This document shows, piece after piece, positions 44,627 to 58,800 of a stretch of DNA of 64,000 nt. How positions within the stretch are numbered: position 1 is the first letter of the stretch; every line of letters starts with the position of its first letter. The notes beneath the pieces were generated by a model. That model saw only the letters and a list, made by a program, of their open reading frames with translations, was not told where the DNA came from and made no database searches. Position numbers and translations under genes: made by a program. This DNA comes from Stutzerimonas decontaminans. Its GTDB lineage: Bacteria > Pseudomonadota > Gammaproteobacteria > Pseudomonadales > Pseudomonadaceae. The stretch covers positions 3,795,501 through 3,859,500 of the forward strand of contig NZ_CP007509.1 of the NCBI RefSeq assembly GCF_000661915.1, written 5' to 3'.

Positions 44627-44932
44627 TTACCAGCTGGCTTTGACCAGACCCGGTACGTCGCCACGCATCGCAGCCTGACGCAGCATATTGCGCGAAAGGC
44701 CGAACTTGCGGTAAACGCCATGCGGACGACCAGTCAGACGGCAGCGGTTACGCAGACGCGAAGCGCTCGCGTCACGGGGCTGCTTCTGAAGTGCGACCTG
44801 GGCTTCCCAACGCGCCTCCGGAGTGGACTCCGGGCTAGCGATGATTGCCTTCAGTGCAGCACGCTTCTGGGCGAACTTGGCGACCGTTTGCTGACGCTTC
44901 AGCTCACGGTTCTTCATGCTTTGCTTAGCCAT
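44627..44932 (-). CDS. rpsN: 30S ribosomal protein S14 (zinc-independent form)
   Basis: 101 residues starting [28 protein letters not shown] and ending [13 protein letters not shown]. It lacks the CxxC...CxxC zinc ligands, so it is the C-minus type. A longer upstream in-frame extension is discounted because the family start is at 44930-44932. It is directly followed by a terminator. Confidence 0.97.
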   Translation of the reverse strand: MAKQSMKNRELKRQQTVAKFAQKRAALKAIIASPESTPEARWEAQVALQKQPRDASASRLRNRCRLTGRPHGVYRKFGLSRNMLRQAAMRGDVPGLVKASW

Positions 44933-44945
44933 GTGCCTACTCCAA

Positions 44946-45485
44946 TCAGTTACGGAACGGGAAGTGGAAGGCACGCAGCAGCGCGCGACCCTCGTCATCC
45001 GTCCGAGCAGTAGTGGTCAGAGTGATGTCCAGACCACGCAGGGCATCGATCTTGTCGTAATCGATTTCCGGGAAGATGATCTGCTCTTTGACACCCATGC
45101 TGTAGTTGCCGCGCCCATCAAAGGACTTGGCATTGAGCCCGCGGAAGTCACGCACGCGAGGCAGGGAGATCGAAAGCAGACGATCCAGGAATTCGTACAT
45201 GCGATCGCTGCGCAGAGTGACTTTGACGCCGATCGGCCAGCCTTCGCGGACTTTGAAGCCTGCGATGGACTTGCGAGCGTGGGTCACAACAACCTTCTGA
45301 CCAGTGATCTTTTCCAGATCAGCAACAGCGTTATCGATGATTTTTTTGTCACCGATCGCTTCGCCGATACCCATGTTGAGGGTGATCTTGGTAATGCGCG
45401 GAACTTCCATCACGTTCTTGAGCTGAAGTTCTTCCATCAGCTTCGGCGCGATTTCCTTCCGATAAACTTCTTTTAGTCGTGCCAT
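44946..45485 (-). CDS. rplE: 50S ribosomal protein L5
   Basis: 179 residues starting [20 protein letters not shown], with [20 protein letters not shown] and the C-terminal [28 protein letters not shown]. It binds 5S rRNA and touches the P-site tRNA. In E. coli, the S8 regulatory site is near the rplE start; I did not check for it here. Confidence 0.98.
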   Translation of the reverse strand: MARLKEVYRKEIAPKLMEELQLKNVMEVPRITKITLNMGIGEAIGDKKIIDNAVADLEKITGQKVVVTHARKSIAGFKVREGWPIGVKVTLRSDRMYEFLDRLLSISLPRVRDFRGLNAKSFDGRGNYSMGVKEQIIFPEIDYDKIDALRGLDITLTTTARTDDEGRALLRAFHFPFRN

Positions 45486-45504
45486 GGTTATCTACCTAGC
45501 AGTC

Positions 45505-45819
45505 TCAAGCGTCAACCGGCTTCTGGGTCGACTTGAAGACACGAATTTTCTTGCCTTCTTCAACCTTGAAGCCAACGCGGTCTGCCTTGTTGGTTTCACC
45601 GTTGAAAATGGCGACGTTAGAGACGTGCAAAGGCGCCTCCTTCTCGACGATACCGCCCTGAACGCCGGACATCGGGTTCGGCTTGGTATGGCGCTTTACC
45701 AGGTTGATCCCGCCAACGACCAGACGGTCGTCCGCGAGAACCTTGAGCACCTTACCGCGCTTGCCCTTGTCTTTGCCGGCGATGACGATGATCTCGTCGT
45801 TGCGACGAATCTTTTGCAT
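45505..45819 (-). CDS. rplX: 50S ribosomal protein L24
   Basis: 104 residues starting [28 protein letters not shown], a KOW motif, with [30 protein letters not shown] following. It helps start large-subunit assembly. It lies 19 bp from rplE and 11 bp from rplN. Confidence 0.98.
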
Positions 45820-45830
45820 GCGGCTACTCC

Positions 45831-46199
45831 TTACAGCACTTCAGGGGCGAGCGAGACGATCTTCATGAACTTCTCGGTACGAAGTTCACGCGTCACTGGC
45901 CCAAAGATACGGGTGCCGATAGGCTCCTGCTTGTTGTTCAGCAGAACAGCAGCATTGCCATCGAAGCGAATGATGGAGCCATCGGGACGACGAACGCCGT
46001 GACGGGTGCGAACCACAACAGCGGTCATCACCTGGCCTTTCTTGACCTTGCCACGAGGAATCGCTTCCTTGACGGTTACCTTGATAATGTCGCCGATGCC
46101 GGCGTAACGGCGGTGGGAACCGCCGAGCACCTTGATACACATGACGCGACGAGCGCCACTGTTATCAGCCACATCGAGCATGGATTGAGTCTGAATCAT
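45831..46199 (-). CDS. rplN: 50S ribosomal protein L14
   Basis: 122 residues starting [28 protein letters not shown], with [29 protein letters not shown]. It forms an intersubunit bridge. First gene of the spc group; the 23-bp gap to rpsQ contains no terminator, so it is read through from the S10 group. Confidence 0.98.
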
Positions 46200-46222
46200 A
46201 TAATTTCTCCGACCCCTAGCCC

Positions 46223-46489
46223 TTAGACTTCGACGGCGCGTTCAACGACGTCAACCAGCATCCAGGACTTGGTCTTTGCCAGCGGACGAGTCTCGCGGAT
46301 GGTGACCTTGTCGCCGATACGGCACTGGTTGGTTTCGTCGTGGGCGTGCAGTTTGGTCGAACGCTTCACGTATTTACCGTAGATCGGGTGCTTTACGCGA
46401 CGCTCGATCAGAACGGTGATGGTCTTGTCCATCTTGTCGCTGACGACACGACCGGTCAGCGTGCGGACGGTTTTCTGAGCTTCAGCCAT
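46223..46489 (-). CDS. rpsQ: 30S ribosomal protein S17
   Basis: 88 residues: [46 protein letters not shown]. An OB-fold protein that binds 16S rRNA early. A GTG two codons upstream is possible but less likely. It overlaps nothing and is 2 bp from rpmC. Confidence 0.98.
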   Translation of the reverse strand: MAEAQKTVRTLTGRVVSDKMDKTITVLIERRVKHPIYGKYVKRSTKLHAHDETNQCRIGDKVTIRETRPLAKTKSWMLVDVVERAVEV

Positions 46490-46491
46490 GA

Positions 46492-46683
46492 TCACTTACC
46501 TGCCTGCTGGTTGAGCACAGTCTTGACACGAGCGATGTCGCGCTTGACTTGCGAGAGCAGGTGAGACTGCCCCAACTGGCCAGTCGCTTTCTGCATACGC
46601 AGATTGAACTGGTCCCGCAGCAGCTCGAGCAGTTGCTCGTTCAGCTGCTCAACGGATTTTTCACGAAGTTCATTCGCTTTCAT
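46492..46683 (-). CDS. rpmC: 50S ribosomal protein L29
   Basis: 63 residues: [41 protein letters not shown], a helical hairpin at the exit tunnel, where it contributes to the chaperone docking site. Its ATG (46681-46683) overlaps the rplP stop by one base, so translation is coupled. Confidence 0.97.
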   Translation of the reverse strand: MKANELREKSVEQLNEQLLELLRDQFNLRMQKATGQLGQSHLLSQVKRDIARVKTVLNQQAGK

Positions 46684-47096
46684 CACATCACCGTCCGCTT
46701 AACAAAGGAGGTGGCGAGCGGCAGCTTTGCAGCGGCCAGGGCGAAAGCCTCACGCGCCAGCTCTTCGGAAACACCCTCGATCTCGTAGAGCACCTTGCCC
46801 GGTTGAATCTGGGCTACCCAGTACTCGACGCTACCCTTACCTTTACCCATCCGGACTTCCAGAGGCTTCTTGGTTACAGGCTTGTCGGGGAACACGCGGA
46901 TCCAGATCTTGCCGCCACGCTTAACGTGACGGGTCAGCGCACGACGTGCAGCCTCGATCTGACGCGCGGTCAGACGACCACGGGAAACAGACTTCAGCGC
47001 GAACTCGCCGAAGCTGACCTTACTACCGCGCTGAGCCAGACCACGGTTGTGACCGGTCATCTGCTTGCGGAATTTTGTACGCTTGGGTTGCAACAT
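46683..47096 (-). CDS. rplP: 50S ribosomal protein L16
   Basis: 137 residues starting [30 protein letters not shown], with [42 protein letters not shown]. Located near the A-site tRNA and peptidyl transferase centre. It lies 12 bp from rpsC. Confidence 0.98.
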   Translation of the reverse strand: MLQPKRTKFRKQMTGHNRGLAQRGSKVSFGEFALKSVSRGRLTARQIEAARRALTRHVKRGGKIWIRVFPDKPVTKKPLEVRMGKGKGSVEYWVAQIQPGKVLYEIEGVSEELAREAFALAAAKLPLATSFVKRTVM

Positions 47097-47108
47097 TTGG
47101 CGTACCCC

Positions 47109-47795
47109 TTACTTAGCAGCTTTTTTACGAGGCGCAGGCGCTTGAGGCTTGAGCTCTTCATGGCGACCACCAATCACTTCGCCTTTGAAGATCCACACCT
47201 TCACGCCGATCACACCGTAAGTGGTGTGTGCTTCGTAAGTGTTGTAATCGATATCGGCACGCAGGGTGTGCAGAGGCACACGACCTTCGCGATACCACTC
47301 GGTACGGGCAATTTCAGCCCCACCCAGACGACCACTGACCTGGATCTTGATGCCCTTGGCACCAATACGCATGGCGTTCTGCACGGCGCGCTTCATGGCA
47401 CGACGGAACATTACGCGGCGCTCCAGCTGCTGAGCTACGCTCTGTGCAACCAGCATTGCGTCGAGCTCCGGCTTGCGGATCTCTTCGATATTGATGTGCA
47501 CCGGCACACCCATTTGCTTGGTCAGGTCCTGACGCAGCTTCTCAACATCCTCACCCTTCTTGCCGATCACGATGCCGGGACGAGCGGTGTGGATGGTGAT
47601 GCGTGCGGTTTGAGCCGGGCGATGGATATCGATACGGCTTACGGACGCGCTTTTTAGTTTGTCTTGGAGGTACTCACGCACGTTCAGATCTGCAAGCAGA
47701 TAGTCTGCATACGTACGGCCGTCTGCGTACCAGACGGAGGTGTGCTCCTTGACGATTCCCAGGCGAATGCCAGTGGGATGTACTTTCTGACCCAT
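47109..47795 (-). CDS. rpsC: 30S ribosomal protein S3
   Basis: 228 residues with an N-terminal KH domain ([25 protein letters not shown], GxxG loop IGKKGED) and a C-terminal S3 domain. It starts [20 protein letters not shown] and ends with the basic [10 protein letters not shown] tail. It forms part of the mRNA entry helicase. The frame is open further upstream, but the family start is used. Confidence 0.98.
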   Translation of the reverse strand: MGQKVHPTGIRLGIVKEHTSVWYADGRTYADYLLADLNVREYLQDKLKSASVSRIDIHRPAQTARITIHTARPGIVIGKKGEDVEKLRQDLTKQMGVPVHINIEEIRKPELDAMLVAQSVAQQLERRVMFRRAMKRAVQNAMRIGAKGIKIQVSGRLGGAEIARTEWYREGRVPLHTLRADIDYNTYEAHTTYGVIGVKVWIFKGEVIGGRHEELKPQAPAPRKKAAK

Positions 47796-47808
47796 CTGAT
47801 CGACTCCG

Positions 47809-48141
47809 TTACTTGTCCGCAACCTTGACAGTGATATGGCAAGACCGCTTGACGATGCGATCAGCGCGGCCTTTGGCACGCGGCATGATGCGCTTAAGCG
47901 AACGCCCCTCGTTGACGAAGACAGTGGAGACCTTCAGGTCATCCACATCAGCGCCTTCGTTGTGCTCGGCGTTGGCAACGGCCGACTCCAGCACTTTTTT
48001 CATGATCTCGGCGGCTTTCTTGCTACTGAAAGCCAGGAGGTTGAGCGCTTCGCCCACCTTCTTCCCGCGGATCTGGTCGGCGACCAGGCGGGCTTTCTGG
48101 GCGGAGATGCGAGCGCCCGACAACTTAGCGGCTACTTCCAT
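47809..48141 (-). CDS. rplV: 50S ribosomal protein L22
   Basis: 110 residues starting [36 protein letters not shown] and ending [11 protein letters not shown]. Its long hairpin lines the exit tunnel; changes there cause macrolide resistance in other species. It lies 13 bp from both neighbours. Confidence 0.98.
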
Positions 48142-48154
48142 CTTTCCTTACCCC

Positions 48155-48430
48155 TTAGCGCTTGCCTTTCTTGTCCGCCACATGCCCGCGATAGGTGCGG
48201 GTAGCAGCGAACTCGCCGAGTTTGTGGCCGACCATGTCTTCGGACACGAGGACCGGTACATGTTGACGACCGTTATGTACAGCGATGGTCAGACCGACCA
48301 TTTGCGGCAGGATCATCGAACGACGCGACCAGGTTTTAACCGGCTTACGATCGTTCTTTTCCACCGCCGCTTCGACCTTCTTCAATAGGTGAAGATCGAT
48401 AAAAGGACCTTTTTTCAGAGAACGCGGCAC
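48155..48430 (-). CDS. rpsS: 30S ribosomal protein S19
   Basis: 91 residues with GTG start at 48428-48430: [61 protein letters not shown]. It forms the head of the 30S subunit with S13. Ends [23 protein letters not shown] upstream gives a ribosome binding site. Confidence 0.97.
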
Positions 48431-48446
48431 TGTCGTATCCCTCTAG

Positions 48447-49268
48447 TTACTTGCGACGACGGACAATCATGTTATCGGTGCGCTTGTTAGTGCGGGTCTT
48501 CGCGCCCTTAGTCGGGAAGCCCCATGGCGACACCGGATGACGACCACCGGAGGTACGACCTTCACCACCACCGTGCGGGTGATCGACCGGGTTCATCGCG
48601 ACACCACGAACGGTAGGACGAATGCCCTTCCAGCGCTTGGCACCAGCTTTGCCCAGCGAACGCAGGCTGTGCTCGGAGTTCGAGACTTCGCCCAGAGTCG
48701 CACGGCACTCGGCCAGCACTTTGCGCATCTCGCCGGAGCGCAGACGCAGCGTCACGTAGGAACCCTCGCGAGCAACCAGCTGAGCCGAAGCACCAGCGGA
48801 GCGAGCGATCTGAGCACCCTTACCCGGCTTGAGCTCGACACCGTGAACGGTAGAACCCAACGGGATGTTACGCAGTGGCAGGCTGTTGCCAGCCTTGATC
48901 GGAGCGTTAATGCCCGAGACCAGCTGATCACCAGCGCTCACGCCCTTCGGCGCGATGATGTAGCGACGCTCGCCGTCGGCATACTTCAGCAGCGCAATGT
49001 GTGCAGTACGGTTCGGGTCGTATTCGATACGCTCGACGATGGCAGGAATGCCATCCTTGTTGCGACGAAAATCGACCAGACGGTAATGCTGCTTGTGACC
49101 ACCGCCGATGTGACGAGTGGTGATACGACCGTTGTTGTTACGGCCGCCAGTCTTCGACTTCTTCTCGAGCAGCGGTGCGTAAGGAGCGCCTTTGTGCAGC
49201 TCCTGATTGACCACCTTGACCACAAAACGGCGGCCCGCGGAAGTCGGTTTGCATTTAACGATTGCCAT
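48447..49268 (-). CDS. rplB: 50S ribosomal protein L2
   Basis: 273 residues starting [35 protein letters not shown], with the conserved His loop [25 protein letters not shown] near the C-terminus. It is essential for subunit association and peptidyl transferase activity. It ends [14 protein letters not shown]. Confidence 0.98.
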   Translation of the reverse strand: MAIVKCKPTSAGRRFVVKVVNQELHKGAPYAPLLEKKSKTGGRNNNGRITTRHIGGGHKQHYRLVDFRRNKDGIPAIVERIEYDPNRTAHIALLKYADGERRYIIAPKGVSAGDQLVSGINAPIKAGNSLPLRNIPLGSTVHGVELKPGKGAQIARSAGASAQLVAREGSYVTLRLRSGEMRKVLAECRATLGEVSNSEHSLRSLGKAGAKRWKGIRPTVRGVAMNPVDHPHGGGEGRTSGGRHPVSPWGFPTKGAKTRTNKRTDNMIVRRRK

Positions 49269-49282
49269 GATGCACCCCTTCC

Positions 49283-49582
49283 TTACTCAGCACTGCCGGA
49301 GAAATCGAGATCCTGGCCTGGCTGAAGCGCGATGTACGCCTTCTTCCAGTCGTTGCGCTTGCCCAGACCGCGAGCGGTGCGCTTGGTCTTGCCCTGAACA
49401 TTCAGGGTGTTGACGGCGGCAACCTTCACGTCGAACAGGCTTTCAACAGCCTTCTTGATTTCCAGCTTGGTTGCGTCGGTCGCAACCTTGAAAACGAATT
49501 GCTTCTTGCTGTCAGCCAGCACGGTAGCCTTCTCAGAGACGTGCGGACCAAGCAGGACTTTGAATACGCGTTCCTGGTTCAT
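49283..49582 (-). CDS. rplW: 50S ribosomal protein L23
   Basis: 99 residues starting [47 protein letters not shown]. It lies at the exit tunnel and binds trigger factor and SRP. Its ATG overlaps the rplD stop by four bases (ATGA). Confidence 0.98.
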   Translation of the reverse strand: MNQERVFKVLLGPHVSEKATVLADSKKQFVFKVATDATKLEIKKAVESLFDVKVAAVNTLNVQGKTKRTARGLGKRNDWKKAYIALQPGQDLDFSGSAE

Positions 49583-50181
49583 CCCAGCAGCTCCTCGAAT
49601 TTCTTCACAGCCGACACGGTGATCAACACCTTGTCATAGGCGATCAGGCTGACCGGATCGGAACCCTGGACGTCACGCACGTCAACGTGCGGCAGGTTAC
49701 GTGCAGCCAGGTACAGATTCTGATCGACAGCATCGGAAACGATCAGCACGTCATTTAGACCCATACCATTGAGCTTGCTAGCGAGCTCCTTGGTTTTCGG
49801 GGCAGCGACAGCAAAATCCTCTACGACAACCAGACGCTCGGAGCGAACCAGCTCAGCAAGAATGGAGCGCATTGCTGCGCGGTACATTTTCTTGTTCAGC
49901 TTCTGCTCATGATTCTGCGGACGAGCTGCGAAAGTTACGCCACCGCCACGCCAGATCGGACCACGACTGGTACCAGCACGAGCACGACCGGTGCCCTTCT
50001 GGCGCCATGGACGCTTGCCACCACCGGACACATCGGAACGGGTCTTCTGCTGCTTGCTACCCTGACGACCGCCAGCCATGTAGGCGACGACTGCCTGGTG
50101 CACCAGCGTCTCGTTGTAATCGCCACCAAAGGTGCGATCGGAGACTTCGATGGCCTGTGCGCCATTTACATTCAATTGCAT
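49579..50181 (-). CDS. rplD: 50S ribosomal protein L4
   Basis: 200 residues starting [81 protein letters not shown], whose extended loop reaches the tunnel. In E. coli L4 autoregulates the S10 operon through its leader; such a leader would be 51224-51279 here and was not tested. Confidence 0.98.
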   Translation of the reverse strand: MQLNVNGAQAIEVSDRTFGGDYNETLVHQAVVAYMAGGRQGSKQQKTRSDVSGGGKRPWRQKGTGRARAGTSRGPIWRGGGVTFAARPQNHEQKLNKKMYRAAMRSILAELVRSERLVVVEDFAVAAPKTKELASKLNGMGLNDVLIVSDAVDQNLYLAARNLPHVDVRDVQGSDPVSLIAYDKVLITVSAVKKFEELLG

Positions 50182-50193
50182 GTGAACTCCCCC

Positions 50194-50829
50194 TTAACCG
50201 CGAGCCTTGGCGGCCGGACGCACGAGCACGTCACCGCCAGTGGCGCCGGGCACTGCGCCCTTTACCAACAGCAGGTTCCGCTCAGCGTCGACACGCACGA
50301 TTTCCAGAGACTGCACGGTTACGCGCTCGGCGCCCATGTGCCCGGACATCTTCTTGCCCTTGAATACACGACCTGGAGTCTGGCACTGACCGATAGAGCC
50401 CGGGACGCGGTGGGATACGGAGTTACCGTGGGTATTGTCCTGACCACGGAAGTTCCAGCGCTTGATGGTACCGGCAAAGCCTTTACCCTTGGACTGACCG
50501 GTGACATCCACCATCTGTCCAGCCTGGAAAATCTCGGCATTGATCTGGTCACCAACCTGGAACTCCTCGCCATCAAGGCGGAATTCCCAGACGCCACGAC
50601 CTGCAGCAACATTCGCCTTCGCGAAGTGACCGGCCTGAGCCTTGGTAACACGGGACGCGCGACGCTCACCGACAGTGACCTGCACTGCACGATAGCCATC
50701 GCTCTCTTCATTCTTGAACTGAGTGACGCGATTCGGCTCGATCTCGATGACCGTAACCGGAATAGAGACACCATCCTCGGTGAAAACGCGGGTCATACCG
50801 CATTTGCGACCGACTACACCAATAGTCAT
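50194..50829 (-). CDS. rplC: 50S ribosomal protein L3
   Basis: 211 residues starting [39 protein letters not shown], with [49 protein letters not shown]. One of the first proteins bound to 23S rRNA; its loop nears the peptidyl transferase centre. It lies 12 bp from rplD and 82 bp from rpsJ. Confidence 0.98.
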   Translation of the reverse strand: MTIGVVGRKCGMTRVFTEDGVSIPVTVIEIEPNRVTQFKNEESDGYRAVQVTVGERRASRVTKAQAGHFAKANVAAGRGVWEFRLDGEEFQVGDQINAEIFQAGQMVDVTGQSKGKGFAGTIKRWNFRGQDNTHGNSVSHRVPGSIGQCQTPGRVFKGKKMSGHMGAERVTVQSLEIVRVDAERNLLLVKGAVPGATGGDVLVRPAAKARG

Positions 50830-50911
50830 TTTGAAACCTCTTGAGTGTACGGGGCTTTCACCCGCTATGGCCGCCCATTTCAGAGCGTTACACGACTAAA
50901 ACTCTCAGGCT

Positions 50912-51223
50912 TTAGCCGAGGCTGATCTGCACTTCCACACCAGCCGCAAGATCGAGCTTCATCAGCGCATCGACAGTTTTGTCGGTCGGCTGGACAATAT
51001 CCAGCACACGCTTATGGGTTCGAATTTCATACTGATCGCGCGCGTCTTTGTTGACGTGCGGAGAAACCAGCACAGTGAACCGCTCTTTGCGGGTTGGCAG
51101 CGGAATCGGACCACGCACCTGAGCACCAGTACGTTTCGCGGTTTCCACGATTTCCTGGGTTGATTGATCGATCAGGCGATGGTCAAAAGCCTTCAACCGA
51201 ATACGGATTTGTTGGTTTTGCAT
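50912..51223 (-). CDS. rpsJ: 30S ribosomal protein S10 (NusE)
   Basis: 103 residues starting [72 protein letters not shown]. It also serves as NusE, the partner of NusB (encoded at 9024-9509) in rRNA antitermination. First gene after a near-consensus promoter; the family start is at 51221-51223, not the longer in-frame ATG. Confidence 0.98.
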
Positions 51224-51286
51224 TTTGACCTCAGACTCCAAGTAGCCACCCTACCAGGCGCAATACCCCCGGTAAAAGGAGGCGCA

Positions 51287-51315
51287 ATTGTACGGATGCG
51301 TCCAGAGGGTGTCAA
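51287..51315 (-). promoter_or_regulatory. Sigma70 promoter of the S10 operon (rpsJ)
   Basis: TTGACA (51310-51315) and TACAAT (51287-51292) on the minus strand are 17 bases apart, 6/6 and 5/6 matches to consensus. It lies just after the tuf terminator and about 56 bases before rpsJ. This is the strongest promoter seen in the window. Confidence 0.85.
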
Positions 51316-51332
51316 TAAATGATCAACAATAG

Positions 51333-51358
51333 AAAAAGGCCCCCGAAGGGGCCTTTTT
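51333..51358 (-). terminator. Intrinsic terminator after tuf
   Basis: AAAAAGGCCCC (51333-51343) and GGGGCCTTTTT (51348-51358) form an 11-bp stem with loop CGAA; the leftward transcript ends in a U-run. It separates the str operon (rpsL-rpsG-fusA-tuf) from the S10 group. Confidence 0.92.
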
Positions 51359-51373
51359 CATCATCGACAAATA

Positions 51374-52567
51374 TTACTCGATGATCTTGGCAACCACGCC
51401 GGCACCAACGGTACGACCACCTTCGCGAATCGCGAAGCGCAGGCCGTCTTCCATGGCGATCGGCTTGATCAGGGTAACAACCATTTTCACGTTGTCGCCC
51501 GGCATTACCATCTCAACGCCTTCCGGCAGTTCGCACGAACCGGTTACGTCAGTGGTACGGAAGTAGAACTGCGGACGGTAGCCCTTGAAGAACGGGGTGT
51601 GACGACCACCTTCTTCCTTGGACAGCACGTACACTTCTGCTTCGAACTTGGTGTGCGGCTTGATGGTGCCCGGCTTGGCCAGTACCTGACCACGCTCTAC
51701 GTCGTCACGCTTGGTGCCGCGCAGCAGGACGCCACAGTTCTCACCAGCACGACCTTCGTCGAGCAGCTTGCGGAACATCTCGACACCGGTACAGGTGGTC
51801 TTAGTGGTATCACGCAGACCAACGATCTCGATTTCTTCCTGGATCTTGACGATACCGCGCTCTACACGACCGGTAACCACGGTGCCGCGACCGGAGATGG
51901 AGAATACGTCTTCGATCGGCATCAGGAACGGCTTGTCGATGGCGCGAACCGGCTCAGGGATGTAGGTATCCAGGGTCTCGACCAGCTTCTTGACGGCAGT
52001 GGTGCCCATCTCGTTGTCGTCTTGACCGTTCAGAGCCATCAGTGCGGAACCGATGATGATCGGAGTGTCGTCGCCCGGGAAGTCGTAAGTGCTGAGCAGA
52101 TCGCGCACTTCCATTTCCACCAGCTCGAGCAGCTCGGCGTCATCAACCATGTCGGCCTTGTTCAGGAACACGACAATGTACGGAACACCTACCTGACGGG
52201 ACAGCAGGATGTGCTCGCGAGTCTGCGGCATGGGGCCGTCAGCAGCCGAGCAAACCAGGATCGCGCCGTCCATCTGGGCAGCACCGGTGATCATGTTCTT
52301 CACATAGTCAGCGTGACCCGGGCAATCAACGTGCGCGTAGTGACGAATATTGGAATCGTACTCTACGTGAGCGGTGTTGATGGTGATACCGCGAGCCTTC
52401 TCTTCCGGGGCGCTATCGATCTTGTCGAAGTCGACACGAGCGGAACCGAAAACCTCGGAGCACACACGGGTCAGAGCAGCCGTCAGAGTGGTCTTGCCAT
52501 GGTCGACGTGACCAATGGTGCCGACGTTGACGTGCGGTTTGTTACGTTCGAATTTTTCCTTAGCCAC
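51374..52567 (-). CDS. tuf: Elongation factor Tu
   Basis: 397 residues with a GTG start (52565-52567). G1 [11 protein letters not shown]3 [13 protein letters not shown]4 NKADMVDD and G5 SALMAL-type motifs are visible, and the three domains run in order. It delivers aminoacyl-tRNA to the ribosome. It is separated from fusA by 30 bp. A second tuf copy is usual in Pseudomonas and is not in this window. Confidence 0.98.
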   Translation of the reverse strand: MAKEKFERNKPHVNVGTIGHVDHGKTTLTAALTRVCSEVFGSARVDFDKIDSAPEEKARGITINTAHVEYDSNIRHYAHVDCPGHADYVKNMITGAAQMDGAILVCSAADGPMPQTREHILLSRQVGVPYIVVFLNKADMVDDAELLELVEMEVRDLLSTYDFPGDDTPIIIGSALMALNGQDDNEMGTTAVKKLVETLDTYIPEPVRAIDKPFLMPIEDVFSISGRGTVVTGRVERGIVKIQEEIEIVGLRDTTKTTCTGVEMFRKLLDEGRAGENCGVLLRGTKRDDVERGQVLAKPGTIKPHTKFEAEVYVLSKEEGGRHTPFFKGYRPQFYFRTTDVTGSCELPEGVEMVMPGDNVKMVVTLIKPIAMEDGLRFAIREGGRTVGAGVVAKIIE

Positions 52568-52597
52568 GACAGTAAACCTCTTACTTAAAGGGCTGAA

Positions 52598-54718
<2,121 letters not shown>

Positions 54719-54748
54719 AATAAGGTCCTCGTAAAAGTTGCGCTTGAT

Positions 54749-55240
<492 letters not shown>

Positions 55241-55317
55241 TCAGGTTAGCTCGGAACGGTAACTTTCAAGTTACGCCCGACCTTACTCTTATCGACTCAA
55301 ATAAATAGAAATGCTGC

Positions 55318-55689
55318 TTACTTCGGGCGCTTGGCGCCGTACTTGGAACGACCCTGCTTACGATCTTTAACGCCGGAGGTATCCAGCGAACCGCGCACGG
55401 TGTGGTAACGCACACCCGGAAGGTCTTTTACACGACCGCCACGGATCAGCACTACGCTGTGCTCTTGCAGGTTGTGGCCTTCACCGCCGATATAGGAAGC
55501 GACTTCATAGCCATTGGTCAGGCGAACACGGCACACTTTACGCAGTGCAGAGTTCGGTTTCTTCGGCGTGGTGGTGTACACACGGGTGCACACGCCACGA
55601 CGTTGCGGGCAGTTTTGCAGCGCAGGGACGTCGCTTTTCTCGACGACCCGCTTACGCGGCTGACGTACCAGCTGGTTGATAGTTGCCAT
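55318..55689 (-). CDS. rpsL: 30S ribosomal protein S12
   Basis: 123 residues starting [29 protein letters not shown], with [19 protein letters not shown] (Lys43 intact) and [20 protein letters not shown] (Lys in RVKDLPG intact). Both classic streptomycin-resistance positions therefore have the sensitive residue. It is the first gene of the str operon; its leader contains a promoter (55767-55795) and a terminator-like hairpin (55723-55750). Confidence 0.98.
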   Translation of the reverse strand: MATINQLVRQPRKRVVEKSDVPALQNCPQRRGVCTRVYTTTPKKPNSALRKVCRVRLTNGYEVASYIGGEGHNLQEHSVVLIRGGRVKDLPGVRYHTVRGSLDTSGVKDRKQGRSKYGAKRPK

Positions 55690-55722
55690 CTACTAGCTCC
55701 ACTGTTGTCTTTCGACACAAAC

Positions 55723-55750
55723 GAAAAATGGCAGGGCACGAAGCCCCGCC
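55723..55750 (-). terminator. Terminator-like hairpin in the rpsL leader
   Basis: GGCGGGGC (55743-55750 on the minus strand) and GCCCTGCC (55730-55737) form an 8-bp stem with one G-U pair, followed by ATTTTTCGTTTG. It begins only about 10 bases after the predicted rpsL transcription start, so it is either the rpoBC terminator placed beyond the str promoter or an attenuator of the str operon. Confidence 0.6.
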
Positions 55751-55766
55751 AAATTAGGGGTACGAG

Positions 55767-55795
55767 AGTTTAAAGAGCTTCTCGCCCACCGTCAA
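55767..55795 (-). promoter_or_regulatory. Sigma70 promoter of the str operon (rpsL)
   Basis: TTGACG (55790-55795) and TAAACT (55767-55772) on the minus strand are 17 bases apart. It lies in the 139-bp gap between rpoC and rpsL. Both boxes match 5/6 and 4/6. A 6-bp hairpin (55803-55819) lies just upstream. Confidence 0.75.
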
Positions 55796-55828
55796 GGCAG
55801 GCCCTGGCTCACCGCCAGGACCCAGCAC

Positions 55829-58800
55829 TTAGTTACCGCTGGAGTTCAGCGCCTCGGTCAGAGCCGCTTCGACCTCATCAGCACTCACACGAACGGGTTT
55901 GTCTGCTTCACGCTTGCGCTTGCGCTCGCTGTGGTATTGCAGACCGGTACCGGCCGGGATCAGACGACCTACGACTACGTTCTCCTTGAGGCCACGCAGA
56001 TAATCGCGCTTGCCGGTAACGGCAGCCTCGGTCAGTACACGCGTGGTCTCTTGGAAGGACGCCGCCGAAATGAACGACTCGGTCGACAGCGATGCCTTGG
56101 TAATGCCCAGCAGAACACGCACGTACTTGGAGACAAACTTGTCTTCCTCGCTCAAACGCTCGTTCTCTTCCAGCACCTGGGTCAACTCCATCTGGTCGCC
56201 CTTGATGAAGCTGGAATCACCCGACTCGCTAATTTCGACCTTGCGCAACATCTGGCGCAGGATGGTCTCGATGTGCTTGTCGTTGATCTTCACGCCCTGC
56301 AGGCGGTACACGTCCTGAATCTCGTTGACGATGTACTTGGCCAGGGCGCTTACACCCAACAGCCGCAGGATGTCGTGCGGATTGCTCGGACCGTCGGAGA
56401 TCACTTCACCCTTGTTCACCTGCTCGCCTTCGAAGACGTTCAGGTGACGCCACTTCGGAATCAGCTCTTCGTACGGATCGCTGCCATCGGTCGGAGTAAT
56501 CACCAGACGGCGCTTGCCTTTGGTTTCCTTACCGAAGGAAATCGTACCGCTGATTTCCGCCAGGATGGACGGCTCCTTCGGACGACGCGCTTCGAACAAG
56601 TCCGCAACGCGCGGCAGACCGCCGGTGATGTCGCGGGTCTTCGAGGTTTCCTGTGGGATACGTGCGATAACGTCACCCACATTGATCTCGGCGCCGTCGG
56701 CCACGCCCACCAGTGCGTTAGCCGGCAGGAAGTACTGGGCAGGAACGTCGGTACCCGGGAGCAGCAGCTCCTTGCCATTGACATCGACCATCTTGATCGC
56801 CGGACGAATATCCTTGCCCGATGCCGGACGGTCTTTCGGATCCATCACCTCAATATTGGTCAGGCCGGTGAGCTCATCGGTCTGGCGCTTGATGGTGATA
56901 TTCTCTTCCATCCCGACGAAGGTCACGACGCCCTTCATCTCGGTGACGATCGGGTGGGTGTGCGGATCCCACTTGGCAACCACCGCACCGGCGTCAACCT
57001 TGTCGCCCTCCTTCACCGAAATCACCGCACCGTATGGCAGCTTGTAACGCTCGCGCTCACGACCGAAGTCGTCGGCAACCGCCAGCTCGCCCGAACGGGA
57101 AACCGCGACCAGCGCACCGTCGGCACGCTCTACGTGCTTCAGGTTGTGCAAGCGAATGGTGCCGCCGTTCTTCACCATGACGTTGTCGACCGCGGAAGTA
57201 CGACTGGCCGCACCACCAATGTGGAACGTCCGCATGGTCAGCTGGGTACCCGGCTCACCGATGGACTGCGCGGCGATCACGCCTACCGCCTCACCAATGT
57301 TCACCTGATGCCCACGAGCCAGATCGCGACCGTAGCACTTGGCGCAGATACCGTAGCGGGTTTCACAGGAAATCGGCGAGCGCACGACCACTTCGTCGAT
57401 GCTGTTCAGCTCGATGAAGTCGACCCACTGCTCATCAACCAGCGTACCGGCTGGAACCAGTACATCATCGGTGCCCGGCTTGAGCACATCGCGCGCGATC
57501 ACACGACCGAGAACACGCTCACCGAGCGGCTCGACCACGTCGCCACCCTCGATGTGCGGGGTCATGAACAGACCCTGCTCGGTGCCGCAATCGACCTCGG
57601 TGACCACCAGATCCTGCGCGACATCGACCAGACGACGAGTCAGGTAACCGGAGTTCGCGGTTTTCAGCGCGGTATCCGCCAGACCTTTACGAGCACCGTG
57701 AGTGGAGATGAAGTACTGCAGTACGTTCAGGCCTTCACGGAAGTTGGCGGTAATCGGCGTCTCGATGATGGAGCCATCCGGCTTGGCCATCAGGCCACGC
57801 ATACCCGCCAGCTGGCGAATCTGGGCAGCGGAACCCCGCGCGCCCGAGTCAGCCATCATGTACATCGAGTTGAAGGAGTCCTGCTCGGCTTCCTTGCCAT
57901 CTCGATCAATGACCTTCTCCTTGGAGAGGTTGGCCATCATCGCTTTGGAAACTTCGTCGTTGGCCTTGGACCAAAGGTCGATCACCTTGTTGTACTTCTC
58001 GCCCTGGGTTACCAGGCCGGACGCATACTGGCTCTCGATCTCTTTAACTTCTTCGGTAGCCGCATCGATGATGCGTGCCTTCTCATCCGGAATCACAAAG
58101 TCGTTCACGCCGATGGAAACACCGGAGATGGTCGAGTAAGCGAAACCGGTGTACATCAACTGGTCGGCGAAGATGACGGTGTCCTTCAGACCAACGGTGC
58201 GGTAGCACAGGTTGATCAGCTTGGAGATCGCCTTCTTCTTCATCGGCTGGTTGACCACATCGAACGCCAGGCCGGCCGGCACGATCTGGAACAGCAGCGC
58301 GCGGCCAACGGTGGTGTCGACGATGCGAGTGTTCTTGGTAATGGTGCCGTCGCGATCCTTGATCACTTCGTTGATACGCACTTTTACCCGCGCATGCAGC
58401 GATGCCTCACCCGCACGGAAAACGCGATCGACTTCCTGCAGATCGGCGAACACACGACCTTCGCCCTTGGCGTTGATCGCTTCGCGGGTCATGTAGTACA
58501 GACCCAAGACGACGTCCTGCGAAGGAACGATGATCGGCTCACCGTTTGCTGGCGAGAGGATGTTGTTGGTCGACATCATCAGCGCGCGCGCTTCCAGCTG
58601 AGCTTCCAGCGTAAGCGGCACGTGCACGGCCATCTGGTCACCGTCGAAGTCGGCGTTGTACGCGGCGCAGACCAGCGGATGCAGCTGGATCGCCTTGCCT
58701 TCGATCAACACCGGCTCGAACGCCTGGATACCCAGACGGTGCAGGGTTGGCGCGCGGTTGAGCAGCACGGGATGTTCGCGGATGACTTCGGCGAGCACGT

